In this document: in pieces, positions 17,009-25,550 of the stretch
How the letters are laid out: every line of letters starts with the position of its first letter
Position numbering within the stretch: the stretch's first letter is position 1
Source of the DNA: Janthinobacterium sp. 1_2014MBL_MicDiv
GTDB taxonomy: Bacteria; Pseudomonadota; Gammaproteobacteria; Burkholderiales; Burkholderiaceae_D
Length of the DNA stretch: 64,000 nucleotides
Direction of reading: 5' to 3'
Assembly: GCF_001865675.1 (NCBI RefSeq)
Contig: NZ_CP011319.1
Span: 744,001-808,000, forward strand
Notes under the pieces: generated by a model
Database searches by the model: none
What the model was told of the DNA's origin: nothing
The model's input: only the letters and a program-made list of their open reading frames with translations
Translations under genes and position numbers: made by a program

Positions 17009-18153
17009 CGCTTGCCGCCCAGCTCCAGGCCAAGGAATTTCATGACCTTGGCGCCAAACAGGTAAAAACTTTCCTGTGACTTATAGTCTTTATAGCTTTT
17101 ATTGGGGGCATCCATGTAGCTTTGCAGTTCGGCAACGGTAATCCCCAGCTTGGTGGCCACGTATTCGAATTCCTGGCGCGCCACGTCCTCGCTCAAGGCG
17201 GGCTGTTTCAGGTTTTCCAGCGCCTGGGCGCGGGTCATCTGATTGGTCACGATCAGGCTTGCATACTGAACGCGGCGGGTATCGTAGCCGAATTTCTTTG
17301 GCAGCCAATAGCCCTCATAGAAGCGCGTGAAGCGCGATTCGAAATGCTTTTGGGGGTACGGTTGCCAGTCGAATTTCTGCTTGAGCAATTCGACAGCCTC
17401 TTCCTTGATATACGGACCGAAGTTGAGCGGACGAACGATTTTGATCCCTTTGATGTAAGGCAGGTAAATCTTGTGGCGCAAAATGGAAGTTGTGGGGAAA
17501 TTTTTCAGCGCTTTCTTGCCGAAGCGGCGGTGAATATCGTGCAGCTGGATGGAATCGGATTGGTAATACATCCATTCGATGGGATTGCGGATGCACTCGG
17601 TCGACAGGTTGGCCCCGGTCAGAATGTACTTGATGCCATGTTTTTCGGCGAACTTGTACATGGTCGCGAAGAAGGCGTAGTCCTGCGGGGTATCAATGTG
17701 CGAAACGCCCGATTTGAAGAAGGCGAGCTGCAGATCGCGCATTTCTTGCCAGTCGATTACTTCGGTGTACAGGTCGAGTTTCAGGCAGTCGACAATGCGT
17801 TCGATATTATTGACAGCTTCTTGCGAGTTCCAACCTGCATCGACGTGAAATACCAGTGGACGCAGGCCCAGCTTCTCTTTCGCGATATATGTCAGGTAGG
17901 AACTGTCGATACCACCGCTCATGCCAATGATGCAATCGAAATCCTTGCCTTTGCCGGCAACCTTGATGGCGGCGGCGAGCTTGTCCAGTTCTTGCTGACC
18001 ACGGGCATCGGTGTGCCAGTTCGGGGCGATTTTTTCCTTGAAAGTGGTACAGTGGTCACAGACACCGTTCGCGTCAAAGGTAATCTTTGAGTCGGACGTG
18101 TCCATCACGCAATTGGTGCAAATTTGATAATTTAACGTGGCAGCGGACGACAT
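17005..18153 (-). CDS. N-acetyl sugar amidotransferase (WbuX/WbpG/PseA-like)
   Basis: The 382-aa PP-loop ATPase has paired Cys motifs at the N-terminus (CTNCVMDTSD and CDHCTTF) and the PP-loop IIGMSGGIDSSYLTYIA near residue 75, followed by LVFHVDAGWNSQEAVNNI. The WbpG/PseA/WbuX family activates an N-acetyl amide with ATP and inserts ammonia to give an acetamidino sugar. The start at 18153 is chosen because translation then begins just before the first Cys motif and AGGAA lies upstream; 11 extra codons are open. The target could be a ManNAcA-type sugar from wecBC or the nonulosonic acid. Family firm, target inferred. Confidence 0.9.
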   Translation of the reverse strand: MSSAATLNYQICTNCVMDTSDSKITFDANGVCDHCTTFKEKIAPNWHTDARGQQELDKLAAAIKVAGKGKDFDCIIGMSGGIDSSYLTYIAKEKLGLRPLVFHVDAGWNSQEAVNNIERIVDCLKLDLYTEVIDWQEMRDLQLAFFKSGVSHIDTPQDYAFFATMYKFAEKHGIKYILTGANLSTECIRNPIEWMYYQSDSIQLHDIHRRFGKKALKNFPTTSILRHKIYLPYIKGIKIVRPLNFGPYIKEEAVELLKQKFDWQPYPQKHFESRFTRFYEGYWLPKKFGYDTRRVQYASLIVTNQMTRAQALENLKQPALSEDVARQEFEYVATKLGITVAELQSYMDAPNKSYKDYKSQESFYLFGAKVMKFLGLELGGKR

Positions 18154-18196
18154 AATCGTTCTTATTCCTAGAAGTTGATGTTGCAATTATATTGGC

Positions 18197-19231
18197 TTAG
18201 TACTTGTGTTTCAAAGCGGGGCGCTCGACGACATACCAGGAAAACATCGCGGCCACGATACTGAAGACGACCGTGGCGAAGACGTTGACACCAGCGGAAA
18301 ACGCCCCGGTAAACAACAGCACATTAATGATCGGCATGTGGTAGAGATAGAGCCCGTAGGAAAAGTCCGTGTTGCGGATGACGGCAGTTATTTTAGCAGG
18401 CAGTGCCAGTTGTGCCGTGCCAAACTTGAGTAGCAGCGCGATGAGCAGCAGGACGGCAACCGGATTGATGCTGTTTTCGGCATTCCGTTCATAAGTGCCG
18501 ATGAAGTTCATCGCCAGCAAGTAGGCGGGAAGCAGATACTTGTACTCAAGGCGTTTGATCCTGGCAATCCACTCCTCGTTGAGTGCGATAAAGCAGCCAA
18601 GCAGGAAGATATATAGCCAAGGGGCGAATGACACGTACAGCAATTTCATGTACATGACGTTCCAGTCCAGATGTTGCCGGAAGTAAACGTTGAGCGCCAG
18701 CGATAGCAGGAATACCAGTATCAGGAAGGCCTTGGCGCGCTGGGCGAGATAGTAGATCACGGGCATCAGCAGGTAAAACTGCAATTCAATGGAAACGGTC
18801 CACAGAGCGCCATTCAGGACTCCGACTCCGAAGCCGCGCATGAATTCAGGATTGTAAAACTGCAGTATCGTCATCTGGCCGACCAGCCACATGAAGAACG
18901 ATGACAGGTTCAGCCCCGGGGTAGGCAGGTAGCCAAGAATAAACACGGTAGCGGTCGAAAGCAGGATGCACACCCATAGTGCGGGGTAGATGCGCAGCAC
19001 GCGGTTCTTGAAGAACGCCAGCAGTCCTTTTCCTGTCGTGCGCTGATAGGAGGAACAAATCAGATAGCCGCTGAGGAAGAAGAATGTCGGGACGCCGGGG
19101 AATACCTTCAGAACCTCGACGGCATACCCGCTGATACCGAAATGATTCAACGCGTGCACGATCATGACCTGCATTGCGGCAAGCAAGCGGATCAGATTGA
19201 AATTATTGTGATGACGTGGCGGCGTATTCAT
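18197..19231 (-). CDS. Acyltransferase-3 (OafA-type) membrane O-acyltransferase
   Basis: The 344-aa protein is an acyltransferase family 3 integral membrane protein with about ten hydrophobic segments. It starts NFNLIRLLAAMQVMIVHALNHF, containing the family's conserved R and H, followed by VFPGVPTFFFLSGYLICSSY and FFKNRVLRIYPALWVCIL. Such enzymes add acetyl or other acyl groups to polysaccharide sugars at the membrane. The start overlaps the polymerase stop by 4 nt (ATGA at 19228-19231). It likely decorates the O-antigen repeat unit. No periplasmic SGNH domain is fused. Confidence 0.88.
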   Translation of the reverse strand: MNTPPRHHNNFNLIRLLAAMQVMIVHALNHFGISGYAVEVLKVFPGVPTFFFLSGYLICSSYQRTTGKGLLAFFKNRVLRIYPALWVCILLSTATVFILGYLPTPGLNLSSFFMWLVGQMTILQFYNPEFMRGFGVGVLNGALWTVSIELQFYLLMPVIYYLAQRAKAFLILVFLLSLALNVYFRQHLDWNVMYMKLLYVSFAPWLYIFLLGCFIALNEEWIARIKRLEYKYLLPAYLLAMNFIGTYERNAENSINPVAVLLLIALLLKFGTAQLALPAKITAVIRNTDFSYGLYLYHMPIINVLLFTGAFSAGVNVFATVVFSIVAAMFSWYVVERPALKHKY

Positions 19232-20361
19232 GGACTGACGACCCTGTTCTTGAGCGGATATGGCAGAAATTTTCCGCTAAGCGCGAAAAAGAAGGCGAAA
19301 AAATAGAAATCAAAAATCGTCGGGAACAGTACGGGTTCCGTCGCGCAGCGAAACAGCACGATACACAGCATGCTTCCAGCAAACGCCTTCACCGAGGGCG
19401 GGAGGCGCTTGCGCACAAGGGCCAGCGGAAAGGCCGCCAGCGCAAGCAGGTAAAGCGCACCGAAAATATGATGGGCGCGCACAAAGGAATTATGCGGATT
19501 GCCATTGAAGTCGGACTCGATACTGGTGCCATCGTAGTCGGCGCCCGTCAATGCGCTTGCCCAGTCGATCTTGTTCATGTAATCGGTCAGGATGCGCTGG
19601 CGCGGTTCGTCGATCAGCCCCGAACCAATTTTTGTATTGGCTTCGACGAAGTCGACGATATGATCGGCAAAGTAAATCGAGACCAGGAATACGGCACCCA
19701 GGCCCAGCGCGATGCTACGCAGACCGCGCAGGTCGCGTCGCCAGGAGACATACGACAATAAATTGATTGCCACGATGGCCGCCGAAGCGAGGATGGAGCC
19801 GCGACCGTAACCGATGATACAAATAAATAAGGTGAGCGAGGCGGTTATCAGGCTAGCCTGGCGGTGGCGCAGGAATTTTAGTGCGGAATAGGTCGCCTGC
19901 ATCACGATGAGGTAGGAAGTAATGCCGTTGCTGCTGGAGTCGGGAATCAGATTTTCCAGTGGGAAATCACCGAGTCCTGTGACCGAGAGCGTGGCAAGCA
20001 GCACGGTTAACGCTATCACTAGCGAGTACTTGCATGCTGCCAGCAGCGCTTCCATATTCCTGCTCAGCACGAAGGCGGCAGCCATGGACAGCAGGGAGAC
20101 GCCGTAGTGCATCGGGGCCGTCCAACTGCGCATCGTGCTTAACGGTAACATCAGCGTGAGAGTGCAGAGGAGCAGAAGCATCACCCAACGCTCGAGGTTG
20201 TTGGCCGTTCGAAACATATTGGCGTTGCGCAGCACGACGCACAGTGCAACGCCGATGTAGAGCCCAACCAGCCACTCGATGCGCAAGGCAAAGGCGGCGA
20301 CCAGCAGTGTCAGGAAGGTGGTGTACGCGAAGTTTTTCGCGTGCGCGGTGGTGAAGATCAT
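19228..20361 (-). CDS. Wzy-like O-antigen polymerase
   Basis: The 377-aa protein is almost entirely hydrophobic with ten or more membrane segments and a larger periplasmic loop near residues 255-300 (LIDEPRQRILTDYMNKIDW, NGNPHNSFVRAHHIFG). The HNSFVRAHHIFG element is the pattern seen in O-antigen ligase/polymerase (Wzy_C) proteins. In an O-antigen block with flippase and chain-length genes it is most likely the polymerase. The ATG at 20361 is 8 nt after the upstream stop and has AAGG at the right spacing; an open extension of 20 codons overlaps the upstream gene. Confidence 0.77.
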   Translation of the reverse strand: MIFTTAHAKNFAYTTFLTLLVAAFALRIEWLVGLYIGVALCVVLRNANMFRTANNLERWVMLLLLCTLTLMLPLSTMRSWTAPMHYGVSLLSMAAAFVLSRNMEALLAACKYSLVIALTVLLATLSVTGLGDFPLENLIPDSSSNGITSYLIVMQATYSALKFLRHRQASLITASLTLFICIIGYGRGSILASAAIVAINLLSYVSWRRDLRGLRSIALGLGAVFLVSIYFADHIVDFVEANTKIGSGLIDEPRQRILTDYMNKIDWASALTGADYDGTSIESDFNGNPHNSFVRAHHIFGALYLLALAAFPLALVRKRLPPSVKAFAGSMLCIVLFRCATEPVLFPTIFDFYFFAFFFALSGKFLPYPLKNRVVSP

Positions 20362-20368
20362 CGCTGCC

Positions 20369-21613
20369 TTATTTCGCCAGAAAATCCAGTAATTGCAGGT
20401 ATCGCTCGTCGAAGGCATCAAAGGACTCTGCCGGTCGCTTGCTATCGATATTGCGCGCGAGCCAGGCGGTCAGGCTGGCTTCCGACTCCGAGATGAGTTC
20501 GACCAGACCGGTCTGTTTATAGTACGAGTAATAGTCACCATTGAATTCATCCCTCCGCAAATTCGGGTCGAGCAGTGCCGATTTGATGCCCACTTGCGCT
20601 GCCTCGATGCAGACAGAACTGTTCCATGACACGTGCAAGTCGATATCGCGCAAAACGACGGGCAGTGGCGCCTGCGTTGCCAGCTCCCATTCCGCGTAGC
20701 CGCGCAGCGACTGGTTGAAATATTTGATGAAGTTGGGGCCTTCGTGCGTGGCGAAGCCCTGAATCTGATTCGGGTGCAGGCGCAGCAACCAGCGATAGGT
20801 CGACGCGGTCTTGCGGATGACCTGTTCCAGTTCCTCGCCGATGAAGCCGTTCGGTATATTGGTGCAACCCCATGAAAGGCTCACCATCACAGTCTTGCGT
20901 TCATCCCGCACGGTGCGCAGCTGGTAGTCGGCCGAGAGTTCCTGCACCAGGGCGTCGTCGACGGCCGGACGTGTAAAGCGCGCCAGCCAGCGATTGCCGA
21001 TGACATTGGTGGTGACACCCTTCGGCGTGGCCCATTCGCGGATGACGTCGGCGCTTCCTTCGTCCCAGCACAGGAAGGCATTCGGCAGGTATTCGATCGG
21101 ATCGGTGGCACGGAACGAGGCGCCATACCATGGATGGGTTTTCGCAATGACGCCGTGCTGGACGTCGGCCACCCACACGCCGCGCTTGTGGCAGGCCACG
21201 CACAGTTCCCGCGACGGCTGGATGCCAAAGACTTTTTTTGCCTTGGTCTGGTCGAGAATATCGCCCCAGATCCGTTCTTCCATCGCCGAATACGGGTAGG
21301 CTGCGCGCGTCAGCCGCGACATCAGGCGTTTGAGCACCAGGGCGCGGGCAAAGGCACCGTCCGGCGAATATACGCGTGCATAGCTCAACTCGCCTTTCAC
21401 GGAGGAAATGATGCGTGCCACGCTGATGCAGGCGATCCCGCGCCGGTCCAGGTCGTCCTCCATGGTATCGATCAATGGCGAATAGTATTTGCCCTTGTAC
21501 AGGAGGCTGCGGTCGTTATCGTGCGCGATGGTCAGTACCGGCACTTCGTCATAGCGAATTTTTTCTATCTTGAAACAATCAAGAATTATTTTTTTGATAA
21601 TTGCGTAGTCCAT
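20369..21613 (-). CDS. Putative GT-B-fold glycosyltransferase, family unassigned
   Basis: I do not recognise a named family for this 414-aa protein. The C-terminal half has features of GT-B nucleotide-sugar transferases: TYRWLLRLHPNQIQGF near residue 280 (as in capsule/CDP-glycerol-type transferases), DIDLHVSWNSSVCIEAAQVGIKSALLDPN near 335-360, where a Glu-rich donor-binding loop is expected, and a helical tail. An earlier GVWVADVQHGVIAKTHPWYG near 145 resembles the QHG motif of surface-carbohydrate enzymes. There are no membrane helices. Located between wzx-like and wzy-like genes, it is the only transferase candidate inside the minus-strand block besides the initiating enzyme. Confidence 0.6.
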   Translation of the reverse strand: MDYAIIKKIILDCFKIEKIRYDEVPVLTIAHDNDRSLLYKGKYYSPLIDTMEDDLDRRGIACISVARIISSVKGELSYARVYSPDGAFARALVLKRLMSRLTRAAYPYSAMEERIWGDILDQTKAKKVFGIQPSRELCVACHKRGVWVADVQHGVIAKTHPWYGASFRATDPIEYLPNAFLCWDEGSADVIREWATPKGVTTNVIGNRWLARFTRPAVDDALVQELSADYQLRTVRDERKTVMVSLSWGCTNIPNGFIGEELEQVIRKTASTYRWLLRLHPNQIQGFATHEGPNFIKYFNQSLRGYAEWELATQAPLPVVLRDIDLHVSWNSSVCIEAAQVGIKSALLDPNLRRDEFNGDYYSYYKQTGLVELISESEASLTAWLARNIDSKRPAESFDAFDERYLQLLDFLAK

Positions 21614-21638
21614 GCTTAATCAATCTAAAGTAACTGGT

Positions 21639-23030
21639 TCAAGGAGCGTGGCCGAGCTGGCTGGCAATTAGCGTACAGCAGCCGAGCATCAATGTCGCCA
21701 ACGCCGGTCCTTGCCATAACAGGCGAACCTGCCATAACTGGCGGGCATGGAGAAATACGCCGATCGAGCGCAGCAGCATCATCGCGAAAAATCCGGCGTA
21801 GACGCCAAGCACGCCGAGCGTTGCCATCAGTCCAGCCCAGGCGATCAGGCCAGCGACGCTGGTTGCCAATGTTATATTCATCAGTTGATGGCCCTTGCCG
21901 TGCACCAGATAATAGTTCTGGATGTGCCACCACGGGATCGACACGGCGTAGGCGGCGAAGAGGAAAAACATTTCCAGTTCAAGATGCTGGTAGGGGCGCA
22001 GGGAGGGCCCGACGGCCTGCATCAGCAGCGGCAGAATGACCAGCACGGCACCGCCGAACAGGCCGAGCGCCAGACCTTGCAAACGGTAAAAATGCTGGTT
22101 CCTGGCTTCGACTTCGCTAATCGTCAATTCATGCACCAACTGGAAGAAGCGCGGACTCCAGACTTGATTGAGCGAGGTTGCCACCAATTGCATGATCGAC
22201 GAGATGGAGTAGGCGAAGGTGAACCGGGCCACGTCATTGGGGTTGAAAAAGTATTGTACGAGGTAGGTATTGCCATAGCCGCTCAGCCATCCGAGCAGGA
22301 CAATCAGGATGAAGGGGGCGATGCGCGCCAGGATCAGTCTGACGTCGCCGCTCCGGCGTGCAAAACCATAGGATGGTACTTTTTTCCACGCCAGCGCAAG
22401 CAGCGACAATAGCAGTCCCAGCGCGGTACCTGCAAAAAAAGCGGGTACTGTGCGCATTGCCGCGAAAGCGAGAAAACCGGCCAGCAGGCCGGCCAGTGCC
22501 GGTAGCGAATTCAGGCACAGGGATGCCAGATGTTTTTCTTCTAGGCGCGTGAGCAAGGCTTGCAGGGTAAAAAATGCGGTGATGATGCCCGTTGCGGCGA
22601 CCAGCAGCAGTTCCGTCCATGACGCTGGCGTGCTGGATACGATGAGGCGGTAGCCGAGCACGGTCAATGCGGTCGAGAGTACCGCCAGTAGCACGAATAC
22701 CGTGTTGGCGGCGCTGAACAGGCTGGTTCGTGCTTCCCCGCTGGGGCGGTCCTTCAGCATACCGACGACGGACTCGATGATCCCTGCGATGGCGAATGCC
22801 GTAATACCCGTTTGCAGCGCATAAAACAGGCCAAATTGTGCGTAGGCGTCTACCGGCAGCGAGTGGGCCAGCCACAGGAATAGAAGCAATCCCAGCCCTT
22901 TTTGCACGCCAGCACTGCCGGCGTAGGCGATGGCAAAGACAGCGCGCGAATTGAGGGCGGGCAGGCGAAGGAGTGCAGTGCGTGCACGCTCCTTCAATGG
23001 GGCTTGCGAACCAGTGCGTGGGTCACTCAT
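21639..23030 (-). CDS. Wzx-like polysaccharide flippase
   Basis: The 463-aa protein has about 12-14 hydrophobic helices typical of the MOP/MATE Wzx family (VFAIAYAGSAGVQKGLGLLLFLWLAH near the start, LILARIAPFILIVLLGWLSGYG near 225, MQAVGPSLRPYQHLE near 345). It would flip the lipid-linked repeat unit across the inner membrane. The ATG at 23030 gives the normal cytoplasmic start; a 14-codon upstream extension is not supported. It is the first intact gene of the minus-strand block; what lies just upstream is the decayed nonulosonate locus. Confidence 0.82.
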   Translation of the reverse strand: MSDPRTGSQAPLKERARTALLRLPALNSRAVFAIAYAGSAGVQKGLGLLLFLWLAHSLPVDAYAQFGLFYALQTGITAFAIAGIIESVVGMLKDRPSGEARTSLFSAANTVFVLLAVLSTALTVLGYRLIVSSTPASWTELLLVAATGIITAFFTLQALLTRLEEKHLASLCLNSLPALAGLLAGFLAFAAMRTVPAFFAGTALGLLLSLLALAWKKVPSYGFARRSGDVRLILARIAPFILIVLLGWLSGYGNTYLVQYFFNPNDVARFTFAYSISSIMQLVATSLNQVWSPRFFQLVHELTISEVEARNQHFYRLQGLALGLFGGAVLVILPLLMQAVGPSLRPYQHLELEMFFLFAAYAVSIPWWHIQNYYLVHGKGHQLMNITLATSVAGLIAWAGLMATLGVLGVYAGFFAMMLLRSIGVFLHARQLWQVRLLWQGPALATLMLGCCTLIASQLGHAP

Positions 23031-23144
23031 GTCGGGACTGTGCACCGATGGCAGGCAGTTCTGTCGCGGCAATGGGCGCGGACAATTGCAGATTTGTGTT
23101 CAAGGCGGGGGCAAGACGCAGCTGGGCGTCGGTGTCGAAAGTGA

Positions 23145-23456
23145 TCATGAATTTGCAACCGAGATGCGCGGGTTCGACAAAGCCACTGGCAATGACAGGG
23201 GCATCGCTACACTTGATCCCATGGCGCACGACAGCAGCGCCGATCTGCTGCGCCAGCGTGACCCGGAAACGGTATCGGTGGCGACTTGCTGGAATTTGGC
23301 CGCGTCGGTACCGGCCCGGACGGCAGGGTAGGCAAGGTTCATTGCCCATTTCAAGTTGCGCCCATGGCTTGCGGCGATACTGGCGATGAAATACGTCGGA
23401 TCGCCCATGCCGATGGTCTTGTTATTGGTTTTCAATTCCGAATTAAGGCGCAGCAT
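23145..23456 (-). pseudogene. Remnant of a NeuB/PseI-like nonulosonate synthase
   Basis: Read on the minus strand the first 60 codons match the N-terminus of the NeuB-type synthases: GDPTYFIASIAASHGRNLKW then AYPAVRAGTDAAKFQ (consensus: G.P.FIIAEI..NH.G....A..L...A...GADAVKFQ). After AKFQ the similarity fades and no barrel body or SAF domain follows; within 400 nt the intact wzx-like gene begins. The expected Glu of the FIAE signature is Ser here. The gene is thus truncated and probably frameshifted beyond 23270. Its start overlaps the end of the SDR remnant upstream, as in an operon. Confidence 0.75.
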
Positions 23457-24050
23457 TTTCGTATTCCTTACAAACGCTATAAATCTTTGTTGGTAAAACA
23501 GGCATCGGCATGCCCATGGTTGCTTCGAACTTTGCTACGTCAATCCCGCATGTCTTCTGGGCAGCAGCCAGCGGGCGCCTATTGACGCTGCGGCGGCACA
23601 TGTTGGCTCCAGGCAGGTTCAATTGCGGTGCCAACGTGACGGTGGCATCGGCTTTTGACAAGCGATTTCTGCTGTCAATGTTGAATACGCCGTGTAATGG
23701 GCGCGCGAGCACCTGTTCGATGAGCGCAAGCAACGTCCCGAGGGGCAGGGAGCCCGACAGGAGGTCATCGAACACGGCGATGGATTCGCCTTGGCGCAGG
23801 GGAAGCACGAGCCAGTTGCTAAAGCAGCGGCGGTCCGGGCCCTGGCTGGCATCGAGGATTTTCGTGCGAAAATCGCATGCGGCACGTTTGCAGCGGCCAG
23901 TTCGCCTGCGTATTTTGAACTGCCGTAGTGCAGCGACAGCACCCTTCGATCTTCCCGGTACGGACCGGAAGCATTGTACACTTTATCGCTGCAAATATGG
24001 ATGGGACGGACGTGCCGATTCGTGTCGCGCATCCCTGCGGCGGCAGGCAT
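23443..24050 (-). pseudogene. Remnant of an RmlD-like SDR (nonulosonate-associated)
   Basis: The minus strand from about 24040 reads HICSDKVYNASGPYRED then LHYGSSKYAGELAAANVPHA, the central part of an RmlD-like extended SDR with the Y..SK catalytic pair preserved. A frame change near 23800 leads into QGESIAVFDDLLSG, HGVFNIDSRNRLSKADATVT and DVAKFEATMGMPMP, the normal C-terminal end. The N-terminal Rossmann part is missing; it is abutted by the pseB remnant. At least one frameshift plus 5' truncation make it non-functional. Genes of this type commonly precede NeuB-family genes, which agrees with the neighbour. Confidence 0.78.
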
Positions 24051-24512
24051 CAGTTGCATTGCACCAAATTTTGCGTCGCGGCGCGCAGGAGGGCGGCCTG
24101 GCACCCTGCGCCAGCAAGATTCAGCGGATGGCTTGCCGTGTCTGTTGATGCGGCGACGCTGCGCACCTTTCTGTCGGTGCGGGTATCGATCATCTTCATC
24201 ACGCCATTGACATTCGTTTTCATGCAAGCGATTTATATGCATTTTTTGAAACAATTGCGATGGCGCATTGCATGCGCCGCATAATCGACGCCATACAAAA
24301 TCCGGTACAGGTCTTCATGGGCGCGCACAGCGTTGATGGAGAAGTGCATGCCTGGATTGTCTTGAAAATGTTTTCCCATTTGTCATTGTTTCATTTCAGC
24401 ACAGAATTAAATAATGATTTTCTTTGGATTATATTTGGCGAATGTCATTACATAAATTCATTGTCAAAGAGGCTAGTCTTGCTCGTCACTGAAGTGGTGA
24501 ATTTATAAACAT
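24051..24512 (-). pseudogene. Remnant of pseB (UDP-GlcNAc 4,6-dehydratase, inverting)
   Basis: Starting at the ATG at 24512 on the minus strand, and allowing one frameshift near 24450, the translation gives LFDNEFM, TFAKYNPKKIII, a stop where Tyr is expected, EMKQ, a TGA where Trp is expected, then QMGKHFQDNPGMHFSINAVR, HEDLYRILYGVDYAAHA, a damaged stretch, TNVNGVMKMIDT, RKVRSVAASTDTASHPLNLA. This tracks PseB in order (SFGNEFV, YNPKKIIIYSRDE, GVDYVVHAAA, TNV.GA.NVI, ALSTDKA..P.NLYGA). At least two nonsense changes and two frame breaks are present, and the C-terminal half is absent at 24051. A clear dead gene. Confidence 0.85.
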
Positions 24513-25550
24513 ATTTGCTATGCCATTAAGTTATTCAAGTCCAGCAATATTGCAGGCAATGTTTCCGGTGCGAAGATTGCAGGGGGAATATTGGCTTGCG
24601 GTCATCGCGTTCGCATCGGAAAGTCATTTCACATGCTTAAAAAAAGGTGCTCAGATTGCCAGGTTGCGCGGCCGCCTTGTCGCTGTCCTTTGCAGGCAGC
24701 AGTCACGGGAAATGGCATGTCGTGAATGGGGCTGATATCAAGATGGCTTGGCTGAAACAGCAGTACGGCTGGCAACTGCGATGCGCACCGTGGCAAGAAC
24801 ATCGCACACTTGATATGGTCCGCACATAGACCCAGGTGGCGTGCACAATCTTATTGCATTAACTGTAATAATTTCACGTTGGCAATTTTCCTTTGCTGGT
24901 GGTGTCGGGATATAGCGCGGGTAGTGCCAACTTCAGGTCGAATATGCTGGAGAAATGTGTACCGCAATACTATTGCACACAGGAATGGCGCCTATCTTTT
25001 CCTGATATGTTACGCGAAATTATAGCAAGAATGAAGCACTTTCCCGGTTTCCATTTGGCGTAAAGTCAACCTTTTCTTGATATTATTTTCGCCATGCAAT
25101 TTATTGCCTTTAATGCATTGCATCGGAAGGGTGAAGTCCGATTACCTTCTGCCGCGGCGGTATGTGCCGGCAAGTTGGCTGTTCGCGGCAGGAAATCGGC
25201 TACCAAGTTTCAAATCTCAATTGATTATTCGCGAAGTAAACGGGTATCATCCCAGACTCATGATTGTGAGAGTGCCAATTGGTCCGTCTCGCATGTATGT
25301 GATTCGGGCGAAAACGCTTGCCCGCCGCAGACCGGCAACATGGCCGGGAGAGTATGTATATGGCATGCGGTGTCCCGTCCTTGCAGGGCGTGGACAGGAG
25401 AGGTCGCCCAGGTGCGGCGGCGTCGGTAGTTCATTTTCCTGTATCGTATCGTTCCATCCTCCGGTATACGGGATACCGGCGGTTGTTGACGCTGCATTTT
25501 TTAGACGGTTTGACAAGGCTGAGGCTGACATGCTCCAGTCGGGAGATGCA
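24513..25550. other. AT-rich stretch without recognisable gene; divergent upstream region
   Basis: About 1 kb between the pseB remnant and wecB. It is clearly more AT-rich than neighbours up to about 25130. No frame shows family features; open frames upstream of wecB lack coding texture. A perfect 7-bp inverted repeat CCGGTAT/ATACCGG with a 5-nt loop lies at 25461-25479, 72 bp before wecB, and could be a hairpin or operator. The wecB promoter must lie here, but I cannot fix it. Confidence 0.45.

Noticed and set aside
25405..25440. Possible ops/JUMPstart element before wecB
   Set aside because: The local GGCGTCGGTAGTTC differs from the GGCGGTAGCGT core and lacks the rest of JUMPstart.
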